From Thalassocella blandensis (GTDB lineage: Bacteria; Pseudomonadota; Gammaproteobacteria; Pseudomonadales; Cellvibrionaceae), in assembly GCA_902141825.1 (NCBI GenBank), contig CABFPG010000002.1:558001-622000 (forward strand): DNA of 64,000 bases, in the 5' to 3' direction. Below the pieces are notes generated by a model. That model was not told the DNA's origin. It made no database searches and saw only the letters and a program-made list of their open reading frames with translations. Position numbers and translations under genes: made by a program. Positions 19,511 through 29,648 of this stretch are shown here, piece after piece (within the stretch, counting starts at the first letter, position 1; each line of letters begins with the position of its first letter).

Positions 19511-21391
19511 CTATTTCTCGCGCTGCTCAAGCCGCGCTTTTATGGCTGCAATGGCCTTGTCAATTTTATCGTCCATCGATCCAAGTTCATCTTTTTGCAG
19601 AAATTCCAACGCTAACTGCAATTGCATCAGACTAAATTCGTCCAACTCTGGTTTTTCAGAATCGCTAATCAGTTTTTCTATGATTTTATTAATTCTTCGA
19701 TCCACAATGACCTTTAATTTGTGCAGATCTCGGGAGTCTTCATTATGCAAATCGAAACTGGATTCCCAGGCGAGAGCATACAGTTTATGAGCCTGATTGA
19801 CGTCTCCAGATTGCAGAATTTCATCACCATCTTTGATGGTATCTACTATCTTTGCCATTGATGGCGGCAAATCATCGAAACCGATAACAGCATCCGATTT
19901 GGACGCCAGCATATACCAGGACACCACCATGGCCACACTCAATGCCGCAATTAATAAGATAATGGATTGAGCCAGCTTAACCCGTGGTTTTATTGCATCA
20001 ATGAATTGACCCGCATCGACATAGCGGTGTTCACGTTTAAATGCCAGGCCTTTGGTTAGTGCCTGCATTTGCCGCTTCGACAAGCCTTTCACAGGCTCGA
20101 CATGCAAATTTCTTTTCTGCGCTTCTTTTGCGCTTAATTTTTTTCCGTTCTCGTCTCGGTAGGGATGCTTGCCCGTCAGCAGTTCGTAACCCACACAGGC
20201 CAGCGCATATACGTCATCAGCGGGAACTGGCCGCTGGTATTCAAGCATCTCCAGACTGGCGTAATTGGGCGTCATTGCCCCCAGACTGGCGGGGTCAAAA
20301 ACCGTTTCATCTCCGGCTTGCGAAGCAAGATTATTGCGTACCGCTTGCGCGATACCAAAGTCCAGGATCTTAATTTGGCCCTGGTTTGTTAAAAATACAT
20401 TTGCCGGCTTAAAATCAGCATGAACAAAACCTTCCTGATGCGCAAAAGCCAGACCTCTCGCCATTAGCTCGACATAGTGCAGAATTTTGGTCTGTTTTTC
20501 TGTGCGATATTCACCTCGCCCAATGAATTGATCTAAAGATTCCCCCTGTAAATACTCCATGCTAATAAAGAAGGTGGTGTCTTCCCGGTCAAAATCGTAA
20601 ACCGTCACAATATTGGGATGCGATAAGGTCTGCGACTTTTTCGCTTCACGCTGGAGAGACATCACCGCTTCAAAGTTATCATGAAGTTCATCATTCAAGA
20701 CTTTGATAACGATTTGGGAGTCTTTATCCTGCAACTCTTCCTTACGAAGATCCTTCGCCAGGAAAATGGTCCCCATTCCACCACTGCCGATCTTTTTCTC
20801 TAACACAAAACGGTTTTTAAGCTGTGTGCCCGGTTCTAATATAATGGGTTCCGCTCGGTTCGCAGCGATGGTACGGGATAAATCTTTAAATAAAGAATGA
20901 GGGTTATCAACGGGTTTTATCTGTGTCTCTCCGTCGTCTCCCTCCTGAACGTCTGACTGGTGTAACTTTGAAGAAGGATTCAGTTTCGTTTCTTGCGACT
21001 GCCATCCTTCTTCGGCTGTGTTTTCGAACGTTTTATCCACATCAACCAGAATGGTTTCATCTTCACTCAGATTTGACGCTTGCGGCTTAACCTGTAGACG
21101 GGTCGCATCATCTTCCACCCCGGCATTTGCGGATGGCTTCAGTATTGTTGCGTCTTCATCTGATTCTATCGCTGGGTTTCCAGCATTCTGGCTGAACGTT
21201 TTTGGGGCACTTTCCGATTCTGTATTATGGGCGTGGCTGTTTGGAAGTTTTTTGGCAGGTTGAAGCACGGTTTCATCAGAGGCTTGCGACGATTGCACTT
21301 CCTCTATGCTTTCTGCTTTTTTATCTGTCTGGTTTTTATCGCGCTGTGCTATACGCGGAGTAATACGGGTTTTATCGTCTTCATGTTTCAT
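19511..21391 (-). CDS. membrane Ser/Thr protein kinase (PknB-like)
   Basis: A 626-residue Hanks-type kinase. Residues 1-175 are disordered, acidic and carry repeated Thr motifs (KTRITP, DETVLQP, DATILKP, DATRLQV, DETILVD, QETKLNP, GETQIKP). The catalytic domain spans about 195-465: glycine loop IGSGGMG (201-207), Lys230 in VIKVL, catalytic loop HADFKPAN (324-331), DFG 344-346, and an activation segment containing DETVFDP (361-367). The loop has HAD instead of the common HRD. Residues 473-496 are a transmembrane helix, and 500-626 are helical, probably periplasmic. It diverges from the barrel gene and heads the run that includes the caspase-like and subtilisin-like genes. Its substrates are unknown; an FHA partner was not found in this window. 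Confidence 0.9.
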   Translation of the reverse strand: MKHEDDKTRITPRIAQRDKNQTDKKAESIEEVQSSQASDETVLQPAKKLPNSHAHNTESESAPKTFSQNAGNPAIESDEDATILKPSANAGVEDDATRLQVKPQASNLSEDETILVDVDKTFENTAEEGWQSQETKLNPSSKLHQSDVQEGDDGETQIKPVDNPHSLFKDLSRTIAANRAEPIILEPGTQLKNRFVLEKKIGSGGMGTIFLAKDLRKEELQDKDSQIVIKVLNDELHDNFEAVMSLQREAKKSQTLSHPNIVTVYDFDREDTTFFISMEYLQGESLDQFIGRGEYRTEKQTKILHYVELMARGLAFAHQEGFVHADFKPANVFLTNQGQIKILDFGIAQAVRNNLASQAGDETVFDPASLGAMTPNYASLEMLEYQRPVPADDVYALACVGYELLTGKHPYRDENGKKLSAKEAQKRNLHVEPVKGLSKRQMQALTKGLAFKREHRYVDAGQFIDAIKPRVKLAQSIILLIAALSVAMVVSWYMLASKSDAVIGFDDLPPSMAKIVDTIKDGDEILQSGDVNQAHKLYALAWESSFDLHNEDSRDLHKLKVIVDRRINKIIEKLISDSEKPELDEFSLMQLQLALEFLQKDELGSMDDKIDKAIAAIKARLEQREK

Positions 21392-21598
21392 ATTTTTGTC
21401 GACAGCGGAATTTGCTGAAATTGGATTAACTACTCTCGGATGAATCTTACTATGGCTTTATGTGTTCCAAGCTACTATTTCAGCAAAGTTTCACATTTTA
21501 AACTTATCACCACTTCCCTTGGCTTCCCGATGTTGTTTACAATCGTTCACCAACTTTCGCGCCCAAAAGCCTACACCTTTCGTTGCATGGAGACAATA

Positions 21599-22819
21599 AT
21601 GATTTACAAGTTAAAACAGGATCTTGCGCACACCTTGACGGTTGTGACGACAGGCGCTTTATTCAGCTTTTGTGCAAGCTATTCAAATCTATCTACAGCC
21701 CAATCTTTAGATGACGCAGTACAAACTCAACTAGCGACCGGCACCGGTGGTTTAGCATGCAGAGTTTTATTTGCAGGCGGCGGAAACCCGACAGGGAACC
21801 TGCTGGAAATATGCGAGCGCACAACCCCCCTGGGTGCCGAACCAGGATCAAGCGGCGGCGCTTCAGCGACACCCGCCTCCCTTCCCTTTGAACAAACGGC
21901 AGGGGATGATACGCGAGCAAGAGAGACATCAGAAATTCAACTGGATTCTAACTGGTCTCTCTTTTTCACACTGGAAAACGGCAGCATTGATCGCTCACAA
22001 TCAAGTCTTGAAGGCCCCTACGATTCCACTATCCAGCGATTAATTGCCGGCACAACCTACCGTGTTAACAGCCAACTTTCTATCAGTGGATTAATTGACA
22101 CATCCACGATTGAAGGAGATTTTGAAAACGGCGGAAACTTTAAAGACGAGTCTACTGGCGTTAACTTTATGACGTCCTATCAATACAACGATCAGATTTC
22201 TGGTCAAATTTCAGCGTTTTATCAAAAAATGTCGTCTGAAAGAGAGCGTATTGCGAGCTTTGGTGACACCTATAACGGTTTCCAACTCCCCACTTGGGAT
22301 GGTACGCCCGATGCCGATTTTAGCCCGGATAAATTCGGCTTGGCAGGCAATATAGATTATGACTTTACGTATAAACGCTTTTCCATCATGCCGCAGATCG
22401 GCATTGAATGGTTCAAAACTGACTTTGGCACCTACAGTGAAACAGATGACCTGGATTCTGGATTACAACTGACCTTCCACGACGATGTAATGGAGTCTTT
22501 CCAAACGAAAGTCGGCGTTACAACAAGCTACCCCATCAACACCTCTAAAGGTGTTTTTATCCCTCAGGTCAGCCTGGACTGGCGTCATGAATTTGAACAT
22601 GAAGGCCGCTTCGTTGCTGTCAGCTTTGTCGAAGATCTAAACAGCACCAAATTCACTTACAAATCCAATGATCTGGATGCTAACTTTTTTGACGTAAATG
22701 TCGGTGGTGTTTTTGTTTTCCCACATGGCTACCAGGGCTTTTTCAATATTCAGACTCTGGTCTCCAATACGCTTTATGACAGCCTGATATTCAGTGCAGG
22801 CTTAAGAATGGAGCTTTAA
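21599..22819 (+). CDS. outer-membrane beta-barrel (autotransporter-like) protein
   Basis: A 406-residue protein with a likely signal segment (about residues 6-37, ending near LSTAQS) and a C-terminal part of alternating amphipathic strands (about 120-406) ending in FSAGLRMEL, close to the hydrophobic-x-hydrophobic end recognised by the BAM complex. It resembles autotransporter barrel domains but has no long passenger; residues 38-110 contain two cysteines (LACRVL, LEICER) and a Gly/Ser/Ala stretch. The frame is open to an ATG at 21440, but GGAG seven bases before the ATG at 21599 and the signal peptide support the latter. It is divergent from the kinase gene and followed by a clear terminator. 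It may be an anchor or pore rather than a true autotransporter. Confidence 0.75.
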   Translation: MIYKLKQDLAHTLTVVTTGALFSFCASYSNLSTAQSLDDAVQTQLATGTGGLACRVLFAGGGNPTGNLLEICERTTPLGAEPGSSGGASATPASLPFEQTAGDDTRARETSEIQLDSNWSLFFTLENGSIDRSQSSLEGPYDSTIQRLIAGTTYRVNSQLSISGLIDTSTIEGDFENGGNFKDESTGVNFMTSYQYNDQISGQISAFYQKMSSERERIASFGDTYNGFQLPTWDGTPDADFSPDKFGLAGNIDYDFTYKRFSIMPQIGIEWFKTDFGTYSETDDLDSGLQLTFHDDVMESFQTKVGVTTSYPINTSKGVFIPQVSLDWRHEFEHEGRFVAVSFVEDLNSTKFTYKSNDLDANFFDVNVGGVFVFPHGYQGFFNIQTLVSNTLYDSLIFSAGLRMEL

Positions 22820-22831
22820 TATAGCATTCAT

Positions 22832-22861
22832 AATGGAGGTGTAATCTACTGCACCTCCATT
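22832..22861 (+). terminator. rho-independent terminator of barrel gene
   Basis: Perfect 10-bp stem (22832-22841 with 22852-22861, AATGGAGGTG/CACCTCCATT), 10-nt loop, then TAATCTTTTTTT. It starts 12 nt after the stop. Confidence 0.9.
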
Positions 22862-23078
22862 TAATCTTTTTTTATTTGCCATTCAGTTTTTCAAAAGCCT
22901 CTCTTAAAACATAACACCAATCCACCCTCCCTCAGCTTTCAAGGCCCTTCCAGTAAGAATTATTGCTACCCCCTATTCAACACCCCAACATAAAGACATT
23001 AAAAACGTATACAAATAAAGCATTTTAAGACAACACGACAATCTCTATACGCTAAACGGTCATTTGATTTCTTTACTG

Positions 23079-23138
23079 GTGTTTTCCATGGTTGTATTTT
23101 CTACGTCTGTATTTTCTATAGCCGTATTTTCTCTACCC
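23079..23138. repeat. 15-bp tandem repeat, four units
   Basis: Units begin at 23079, 23094, 23109 and 23124; the last three share GTATTTTCT followed by six variable bases. Read in frame they would encode VFS-x-x pentapeptides, and a stop follows at about 23172, but no plausible start or ribosome site supports translation. Confidence 0.75.
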
Positions 23139-23171
23139 CCATTTCCGTCTATCCTGTCCCGCGCTTTATTC

Positions 23172-23235
23172 TAAGACGCAGCTCTAAAACGCAGCTCTAA
23201 AACGCAACTCTAAAACACGCTCTTAAAACACCTCC
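23172..23235. repeat. 13-bp tandem repeat, about five units
   Basis: Units starting at 23172, 23185, 23198, 23211 and 23224 follow TAAAACGCAGCTC with a few changes; the unit is not a multiple of three, which argues against a coding origin. Confidence 0.75.
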
Positions 23236-23799
23236 ACTGGACTGCCATTAACTCAATCAACAGACATTTTTTTAAACCAACTAATGGAAAACAAAAGAGC
23301 ACTCCCAGCTTTCTCATTCCCCACTCGCGTTCGACCATTGAAAAGCCTCGCATTTCGCAACTGACAATCGTAAACAGAGCCACACTTTTATAATTTTAAC
23401 TTCTACGATTAAAACATTTTATTATTAAGGACTTCTACTCTTTACAACAAAAAGCTATTACTAGAACGGGCGACTTTTTTCGACTTACCTTAATCAACAT
23501 TCTATATACAGCCTTATTCTCCGCAGTATTCGCGGCATCTATAAACAGATTACATAGCAAAACATGCTGTACTAAAGTCTTAAATCGCTCACACGCTTGA
23601 AACATTTTTTTAACGCGCTTATCCACCCTCGCCTTGGATTTAATCTGCAACAATTTATTCGGTACTAAAAAAATGATGTTTTAGGTGATGTTTTTAGGTT
23701 ACTATCAGTGTCAATTGTTGCCGAAGACATGCCTCAACATGCTATCAGCAATCCGTCCCCCACCCGGAAATACAACAATAGACTCAGGCTTTAGACCTT

Positions 23800-24393
23800 A
23801 TGAATTCTTCTGCAGAATCTATCTCCGAAAGCGCCGATCATAAGATAATCTGGGATATTGACTCCTTTCATAAAAAACATTTAGCGCTCGATTTTGTTAA
23901 AAATATAAATGAACTTCTGTGTGTATTCTCTTCTACACTGCGACACATTTACGGCGAATATTCGATTGAAACGCTATCCGCAATCGACACGAAAATCGTA
24001 GTGGTGCCCAGCACATACAGTATGGAGCGATACACAGATATTGGAGAAGACGCAATTTTACCAACGGGTATTCATGTTTACCCTGGTTGGTTTTTTAAAA
24101 AAGATGTCCCTTATTTAATGACCTTCCCAGTCAAAAGTGGCGACACCCAATATCGAAGCAGACCACTCTCCCCGATGCATTGCTTTGAAATCATCGAAAG
24201 AACTATTATAAAAGACAACTTTTTACCGATAATTAAAAACGGCGATTTGCGTGAATTTAATCAGCAGGCACCCTATCTGCACCTGCATCGAATAAACATC
24301 AACAAAATCGATAACCTTTCGCAATTTGACTTGCAGCAATTAAAGCTGCTGATACTCGATAAGCGTAAACTGTTTTTAACCCGCAAACGTTAA
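23800..24393 (+). CDS. hypothetical protein
   Basis: A 197-residue soluble protein with no signal peptide or membrane segment. It opens with an acidic Ser-rich tail (about residues 1-17), then mixed alpha/beta sequence with a PTGIHVYPGWFF segment (about residues 88-99) and a basic C-terminus (DKRKLFLTRKR). Composition and length make it a likely real gene, but no family was recognised. It stands alone after the repeat-rich stretch and converges on miaE. Confidence 0.6.
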   Translation: MNSSAESISESADHKIIWDIDSFHKKHLALDFVKNINELLCVFSSTLRHIYGEYSIETLSAIDTKIVVVPSTYSMERYTDIGEDAILPTGIHVYPGWFFKKDVPYLMTFPVKSGDTQYRSRPLSPMHCFEIIERTIIKDNFLPIIKNGDLREFNQQAPYLHLHRININKIDNLSQFDLQQLKLLILDKRKLFLTRKR

Positions 24394-24633
24394 TGCCTTA
24401 ACTTAGGCACTGTAACGGTAAAGCCACACTGGGTATGACCATTTTTGGTATGACAATGCCCCAATGTAAGCGCCATAATTTCATTATTGCATGACTGTTT
24501 CATAACTTGAAAATAGCTTCATACATAGCTGCAAAATGGCCGCTTACATTTACCCACTTATCACGATATTCTTTTAAGACATTCCCTGGATAGCTGCAGC
24601 GACGACAAGACAGGCAAGCTGACAAACTGGAAG

Positions 24634-25236
24634 TTAAGACGCCTCAACTACACCAGAGTGAAATCTGAATTCACAGTCACCAGTTTCAATTAACTCTTTG
24701 TCTCGCAACAGAAACAGGTCTACACGGGCACTGATATCCTTACCTTCTGCCGCATGCTTTGCCAGAGTGAGATAATCGCGATAATGTCGAGATTCAGACT
24801 TCAATAACGACAGATAAAATTTTTGTAACTCTTCATCCAGATGCGGAGCAAGCTTCTCAAAACGCTCACAGGATCGCGCTTCAATTATCGCCCCTACAAT
24901 TAATGTATCAACCAAACGCGCCGGCTCGTGCGTGCGAATTGGTTTTCGCAACTCCGCCGCATAACGCGCTGGCGTAATTTGCTGATAGGCAATACCACGT
25001 TTTTCCATGATCGCAATTACCTGCTCAAAATGTCTCAACTCTTCACGAGCCAGGCGTGACATTTTATTCAGCAGATTAAAGTTATCGACATAACGGTACA
25101 TTAAATTCAATGCCGTCCCCGCTGCTTTTTTTTCACAATTCGCGTGATCAATCAACAACATTTCAGGATGTTTTAAAGCTTCTTTAACCCAGGCATCCGG
25201 GGTTTCACAGAGTAAAAATTCGTGGACAGTTTTCAT
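24634..25236 (-). CDS. miaE: tRNA 2-methylthio-N6-isopentenyladenosine hydroxylase
   Basis: A 200-residue ferritin-like diiron monooxygenase that hydroxylates the isopentenyl group of ms2i6A at position 37 of tRNAs reading UNN codons. The four-helix bundle carries metal-ligand motifs in ANCEKKAA (about residue 34), REELRHFEQ (about 64-72, ExxH), IEARSCERF (about 116) and KSESRHYRDY (about 145-154, ExxH). Length fits MiaE. The ATG is followed upstream by a 20-nt gap to the DUF1289 gene on the same strand, a pairing that suggests cotranscription. Confidence 0.93.
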   Translation of the reverse strand: MKTVHEFLLCETPDAWVKEALKHPEMLLIDHANCEKKAAGTALNLMYRYVDNFNLLNKMSRLAREELRHFEQVIAIMEKRGIAYQQITPARYAAELRKPIRTHEPARLVDTLIVGAIIEARSCERFEKLAPHLDEELQKFYLSLLKSESRHYRDYLTLAKHAAEGKDISARVDLFLLRDKELIETGDCEFRFHSGVVEAS

Positions 25237-25256
25237 TTTTTAACAAGATCTAAAGT

Positions 25257-25724
25257 TTATTCTACAAATGAACGGTGCTTAGCATCGAAATAACGTTCGT
25301 AATGCACTTCCGACAAAATAAAAAAGTCTTTGTCGATATCATCTTTGATTTGCACTGGAGAAAGGTGGATATATTCTGAATTGATGCGACAACCATAGGG
25401 TTCCATCGCTTGAATCTGACTCGCACCAGCTTTTAACAAGTCAAACACCCAACACAAGGGGTCTGCATCCGGATTAATCTTCACTTTTTGCAATTGGCAT
25501 TGTGCAAGCAATTGCTGCTCATCAACAATGGCTAATCTTGCTTGCACAACTTGCGACAGCAACTGGTTTAAACGCTGCAACACCAGACGCTTTTGCTCTT
25601 CTGAATACGCATTCCACTGAATAATTTCATGGGCAAAACGTTTGCAGCCTCTACAAACTGTATCCCCTATGCCGGTAGAACACACACCAATACATGGTGT
25701 TTTAACTCTATTAATGTTTTTCAA
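25257..25724 (-). CDS. DUF1289-domain protein
   Basis: A 155-residue cytoplasmic protein. The N-terminal 55 residues are a DUF1289 domain: four cysteines in CIGVCSTG and CRGCKR, followed by the W-x-x-x-S/T-EEQ-K block, thought to bind a metal or iron-sulfur centre. The remaining ~100 residues (from about 60) are an extension without a recognised domain, longer than the usual short DUF1289 proteins. It directly precedes miaE by 20 nt, so a role linked to tRNA modification or iron supply is possible but unproven. Confidence 0.8.
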   Translation of the reverse strand: MKNINRVKTPCIGVCSTGIGDTVCRGCKRFAHEIIQWNAYSEEQKRLVLQRLNQLLSQVVQARLAIVDEQQLLAQCQLQKVKINPDADPLCWVFDLLKAGASQIQAMEPYGCRINSEYIHLSPVQIKDDIDKDFFILSEVHYERYFDAKHRSFVE

Positions 25725-25843
25725 TGCTTCACTCTACCAAATGGAACTGCATACTTAGTATGTTTTAAATATAAATATTTCACTGGCGTGATTTTCAGGC
25801 AACGCAATCTTCCGCGGTTTTTCGCCCATCATGTAAAAGCCAT

Positions 25844-26650
25844 TTATTTTACTAAAGTCACCGGAGTAAACACGCTCGCGTTTATCCAGCCCTGATTTTT
25901 GTCCTGACCTTCAATAAAGGTACTGCCGTAAAAATGCTCCCGCTCTGGCGAATTGTCATTATCGCAATATGCCAGCATGAAACCGATTTTTTTGCCGGCT
26001 TTAAGTTTTACCGGAGCGTTCTGTTTACGATGATCAAATGAATCATCATAAAGTTTGATAAAGGCTTCCCACACAATCGTGTTCTTATGGCGGCGCCACT
26101 GACTGACGACATGATCATTGTACAGACGCGCGTTGCCCTCATCATCAATATCGGCACTCTGATTATCCAGACCGATATGGTAAGCAAACGCATTGTAACT
26201 GGTTTTGTGCAGTCCTCCGCTTTGATCCTCATCCACAAAAACTTCCAAGGTGTCATCGTCCCAATATTGCACAAGCGGATCTGCATATTGATCTATCAGT
26301 TTGTCATCGACAATTTCAGCCACCAAATAAAGCCCTTCTTTTCGCCAGCCAATCTTGAACCTCCCTGAAAAATCGTCTTTATCAGCCACGCTGCCAACCA
26401 TTAACTGATCCAACGGGAACCAGGGCAATGATTCCCATTGCTTTTCCAGCACGCCATCAACTCGAGGCTGTGCCTGCAAATAGGTAAATTCAGAAAACGG
26501 GGTATTCTCTATTTTCTTAGGCTTATCCATCCCCGATTGCGCAACCACCAACGGTGCCGAGAACATAACAGCCACACCACATATGAGCGATGCCAATAAG
26601 GATTTTCTGTATTGCGTCGACAAGCCTGTACGTTTTATATTTTTCACCAC
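25844..26650 (-). CDS. secreted CBM9-like carbohydrate-binding protein
   Basis: About 268 residues. The signal peptide ends near SAPLVVAQ; the mature part (about 230 residues) is a carbohydrate-binding module family 9-like beta-sandwich: starts PRVDGVLEKQW, has FKIGWRKEGLYLVAEIVD and DDDTLEVFVDEDQSGG, and ends with an aromatic-rich HFYGSTFIEG segment. No catalytic domain is attached, so it may bind sugars alone, work with a partner, or be an envelope-associated module. The frame begins at a TTG at 26671, but GGAG eight bases before the GTG at 26650 favours that start. Neighbours do not suggest a partner. Confidence 0.78.
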   Translation of the reverse strand: MVKNIKRTGLSTQYRKSLLASLICGVAVMFSAPLVVAQSGMDKPKKIENTPFSEFTYLQAQPRVDGVLEKQWESLPWFPLDQLMVGSVADKDDFSGRFKIGWRKEGLYLVAEIVDDKLIDQYADPLVQYWDDDTLEVFVDEDQSGGLHKTSYNAFAYHIGLDNQSADIDDEGNARLYNDHVVSQWRRHKNTIVWEAFIKLYDDSFDHRKQNAPVKLKAGKKIGFMLAYCDNDNSPEREHFYGSTFIEGQDKNQGWINASVFTPVTLVK

Positions 26651-27016
26651 AAAGATCACTCCAATTTCCAAAATCCACTGTAAGCCACCTACATCAGCTC
26701 AGACGGCCCCGCTTTTCGGTAAACATGTCGCCTAAAAGAACATAAATTAGCCAAATGACCTCCTGCTAGCATTATAATTTTCATGTATATTCACTATGCG
26801 CGAAGTCAAACTTAACAGTTTAACGTCAATCATGTAGAATTTCCCACCCGATTTTGACCCTGATGGTCCATATTTATACGATCCTGAAAGCTATAGTGCT
26901 CGTCAGGCTCAGTGAATTACAGAGATCTATTTACTTGCATAAAATGCGCGTAAAATAGCGATCTGCAAATCGAATATCTAAAGTTATATCACCTATTTAC
27001 GTAGAGGAAACCTATC
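26651..27016. other. acnB upstream region
   Basis: About 365 nt between divergent genes. The most plausible acnB promoter elements are a TTGACC at 26854-26859 with a TATACG 15 nt further, and a TAAAAT at 26940-26945, but neither has both boxes near consensus. AGAGGA at about 27003-27008 is the acnB ribosome site. Confidence 0.4.
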
Positions 27017-29641
27017 GTGCTTGAAGCTTATCGCGAACATGTAGCAGAACGTGAAGCCCAGGGAATCCCCCCTAAGCCATTAACTGCTGAACAAGTGGCG
27101 GCTCTTGTGGAGTTGTTGAAGAACCCGCCTGCCGGAGAAGAAGAGACTCTGGTCGATTTGCTCAGCAACCGAGTCCCCCCCGGTGTCGATGAAGCCGCTT
27201 ATGTTAAAGCAGGTTTTCTCTCAGCCGTTGCCAAAGGTGAAGACTCTTCTCCCCTGGTCAGCAAAGCTGATGCGGTAAAGCTGCTTGGCAATATGCACGG
27301 CGGTTACAATATCGAAACACTCGTTGCCCTGCTTGATGATGCAGAACTCGCCAGCCTGGCAACCGAAGAATTGAAGCACACTATGCTGATGTTCGACGCC
27401 TTTCACGACGTTGAAGAAAAAGCCAAAGCCGGCAATGAAAAAGCCAAAGAAGTAATCCAGTCCTGGGCTGAAGCCGAATGGTTTACCAAGCGAAACAAAG
27501 TCGCTGAGTCTATCAAAGTCACCGTATTTAAAGTTACCGGCGAAACAAACACCGATGACCTGTCTCCTGCTCAAGACGCCTGGTCTCGCCCAGACATCCC
27601 CCTGCACGCACTGGCCATGTACAAAATGGCACGCGACGGCATTGAACCTGAACAACCCGGCGTTAAAGGCCCAAGCGCTCAAATTGAAGCCGTTAAAGCC
27701 AAAGGCCATCCTGTAGCATTTGTTGGTGATGTTGTGGGTACGGGCTCCTCTCGTAAATCCGCGACAAACTCGGTACTTTGGTATTTTGGCGATGATATTT
27801 CCGGCGTGCCCAATAAGCGCGGTGGCGGCATTTGTATCGGTGGCAAAGTCGCGCCGATTTTCTACAACACAATGGAAGATGCTGGCGCTCTGGTATTTGA
27901 AGCCCCTGTAGATGAGCTGAATATGGGCGACGTTATTGAGATTCGTCCTTACGAAGGCAAAATTCTGAATGAATCTGGCGACGTTATCTCTGAATTTGAA
28001 TTAAAGTCCGACGTGCTGTTAGACGAAGTTCAAGCCGGTGGCCGTATCAACCTGATCATTGGCCGTGGATTAACGACCAAAGCACGCGAATCTTTAGGCC
28101 TGGCGCCTTCCGATCTGTTTCGCCAGCCAACATCACCGTCAGACTCTGGTAAGGGCTTTACCCTTGCACAGAAAATGGTCGGTCGCGCTTGCGGCTTACC
28201 TGACGGCCAAGGCATTCGTCCTGGCACATACTGTGAACCACGCATGACCACAGTTGGCTCACAAGACACCACGGGACCAATGACACGGGACGAACTGAAA
28301 GACCTGGCCTGTCTGGGCTTCTCAGCAGATCTGGTAATGCAATCCTTCTGTCATACCGCGGCATATCCAAAGCCTGTTGACATCGACACTCAACATACAC
28401 TCCCAGACTTCATTATGAACCGTGGTGGTGTATCACTGCGTCCAGGCGACGGTATCATCCACTCCTGGCTCAACCGCATGTTGCTGCCCGACACTGTGGG
28501 CACCGGTGGTGACTCCCATACGCGCTTCCCGATGGGCATTTCCTTCCCAGCAGGTTCCGGCCTTGTGGCATTCGCAGCAGCTACTGGCGTAATGCCGTTG
28601 GACATGCCTGAATCTGTGCTTGTCCGCTTTAAAGGCAAAATGCAACCCGGCATCACCCTGCGCGATTTGGTACACGCTATTCCTTATTACGCGATAAAAG
28701 AAGGCTTATTGACGGTTGAGAAGAAAGGCAAGAAAAACATCTTCTCTGGTCGCATTCTTGAAATTGAAGGCCTGTCTGATCTCACTGTTGAACAGGCATT
28801 TGAACTGTCAGACGCATCTGCGGAGCGATCTGCAGCCGGCTGTACGATTAAGCTCCCAGAAGACTCTATTGCAGAATACCTGCGCTCCAACATCACGCTG
28901 TTACGCTGGATGGTTAGCGAAGGCTATGGTGACAAGCGTACACTTGAGCGTCGCGCTCAAAAAATGGAAGAGTGGCTGGCCAATCCAAGCCTGATGGCTG
29001 CAGACGCCGATGCTGAATACGCCGCAGTGATTGAAATTGATCTGGCAGAAGTCAATGAACCAGTTGTATGCTGCCCGAACGACCCAGATGACGCCAAGCT
29101 GTTATCCGAAGTAGCCGGTGACAAGGTAGATGAAGTTTTCATCGGTTCTTGCATGACCAACATTGGTCACTTCCGCGCAGCAGGCAAACTTTTCCAGGCA
29201 CACGATGGCACATTAAGCACACGCTTCTGGATGTCCCCTCCTACAAAAATGGACGAGTACACCTTGCGTGAAGAAGGTTATTACAACATCTTCGGAGCTA
29301 AGGGCGCTCGCATGGAAATGCCGGGATGTTCACTGTGTATGGGGAACCAGGCTCGCGTTGCCGATGGTGCGACCGTGCTTTCCACCTCCACACGTAACTT
29401 CCCGAACCGTCTGGGCGCTGGTGCCAACGTTTACCTGACTTCTGCAGAATTAGCCGCGGTCGGTGGTATTTTAGGCAAGCTGCCTACGCCAGCGGAATAC
29501 ATGGAGTACGCCTCTAAAATAGACTCTATGTCCGCTGATATTTTCCGCTACATGAACTTCGATCAAATGGAAGAATATGTAAAAGGCGCAGAAGAAGGCA
29601 AACGTATTGCCGCCGTGGAAATTGAAGAAGTACGCGTTTAA
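27017..29641 (+). CDS. acnB: aconitate hydratase B
   Basis: An 874-residue TCA-cycle enzyme converting citrate to isocitrate through cis-aconitate, using a 4Fe-4S cluster. It has the AcnB order: N-terminal HEAT-like helical domain (residues 1-160), the swivel domain (about 165-385), then the catalytic domains. Cluster cysteines are in FIGSCMTN (about residue 713) and [10 protein letters not shown] (about 772-775). Length matches E. coli AcnB (865). Start is GTG with AGAGGA eight bases upstream. AcnB can act as an iron-sensing RNA-binding protein in E. coli; nothing here shows that directly. Confidence 0.98.
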   Translation: MLEAYREHVAEREAQGIPPKPLTAEQVAALVELLKNPPAGEEETLVDLLSNRVPPGVDEAAYVKAGFLSAVAKGEDSSPLVSKADAVKLLGNMHGGYNIETLVALLDDAELASLATEELKHTMLMFDAFHDVEEKAKAGNEKAKEVIQSWAEAEWFTKRNKVAESIKVTVFKVTGETNTDDLSPAQDAWSRPDIPLHALAMYKMARDGIEPEQPGVKGPSAQIEAVKAKGHPVAFVGDVVGTGSSRKSATNSVLWYFGDDISGVPNKRGGGICIGGKVAPIFYNTMEDAGALVFEAPVDELNMGDVIEIRPYEGKILNESGDVISEFELKSDVLLDEVQAGGRINLIIGRGLTTKARESLGLAPSDLFRQPTSPSDSGKGFTLAQKMVGRACGLPDGQGIRPGTYCEPRMTTVGSQDTTGPMTRDELKDLACLGFSADLVMQSFCHTAAYPKPVDIDTQHTLPDFIMNRGGVSLRPGDGIIHSWLNRMLLPDTVGTGGDSHTRFPMGISFPAGSGLVAFAAATGVMPLDMPESVLVRFKGKMQPGITLRDLVHAIPYYAIKEGLLTVEKKGKKNIFSGRILEIEGLSDLTVEQAFELSDASAERSAAGCTIKLPEDSIAEYLRSNITLLRWMVSEGYGDKRTLERRAQKMEEWLANPSLMAADADAEYAAVIEIDLAEVNEPVVCCPNDPDDAKLLSEVAGDKVDEVFIGSCMTNIGHFRAAGKLFQAHDGTLSTRFWMSPPTKMDEYTLREEGYYNIFGAKGARMEMPGCSLCMGNQARVADGATVLSTSTRNFPNRLGAGANVYLTSAELAAVGGILGKLPTPAEYMEYASKIDSMSADIFRYMNFDQMEEYVKGAEEGKRIAAVEIEEVRV

Positions 29642-29648
29642 TTTTCAC

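Larger units (their letters stand above)
22862..23799. other. gene-poor stretch with two tandem repeats
   Basis: About 940 nt with no convincing gene. It holds a 15-bp repeat (23079-23138) and a 13-bp repeat (23172-23235). A minus-strand frame at 23435-23653 (72 codons, TTG start) has no recognisable feature. The composition is AT-rich and looks like decayed or non-coding sequence. Confidence 0.5.

Noticed and set aside
23079-23235. CRISPR-like array
   Set aside because: Units are 13-15 bp, contiguous and without spacers; ordinary tandem repeats.
23435-23653. 72-codon minus-strand frame in the gene-poor stretch
   Set aside because: TTG start, no ribosome site, no motif; composition is that of the surrounding AT-rich sequence.
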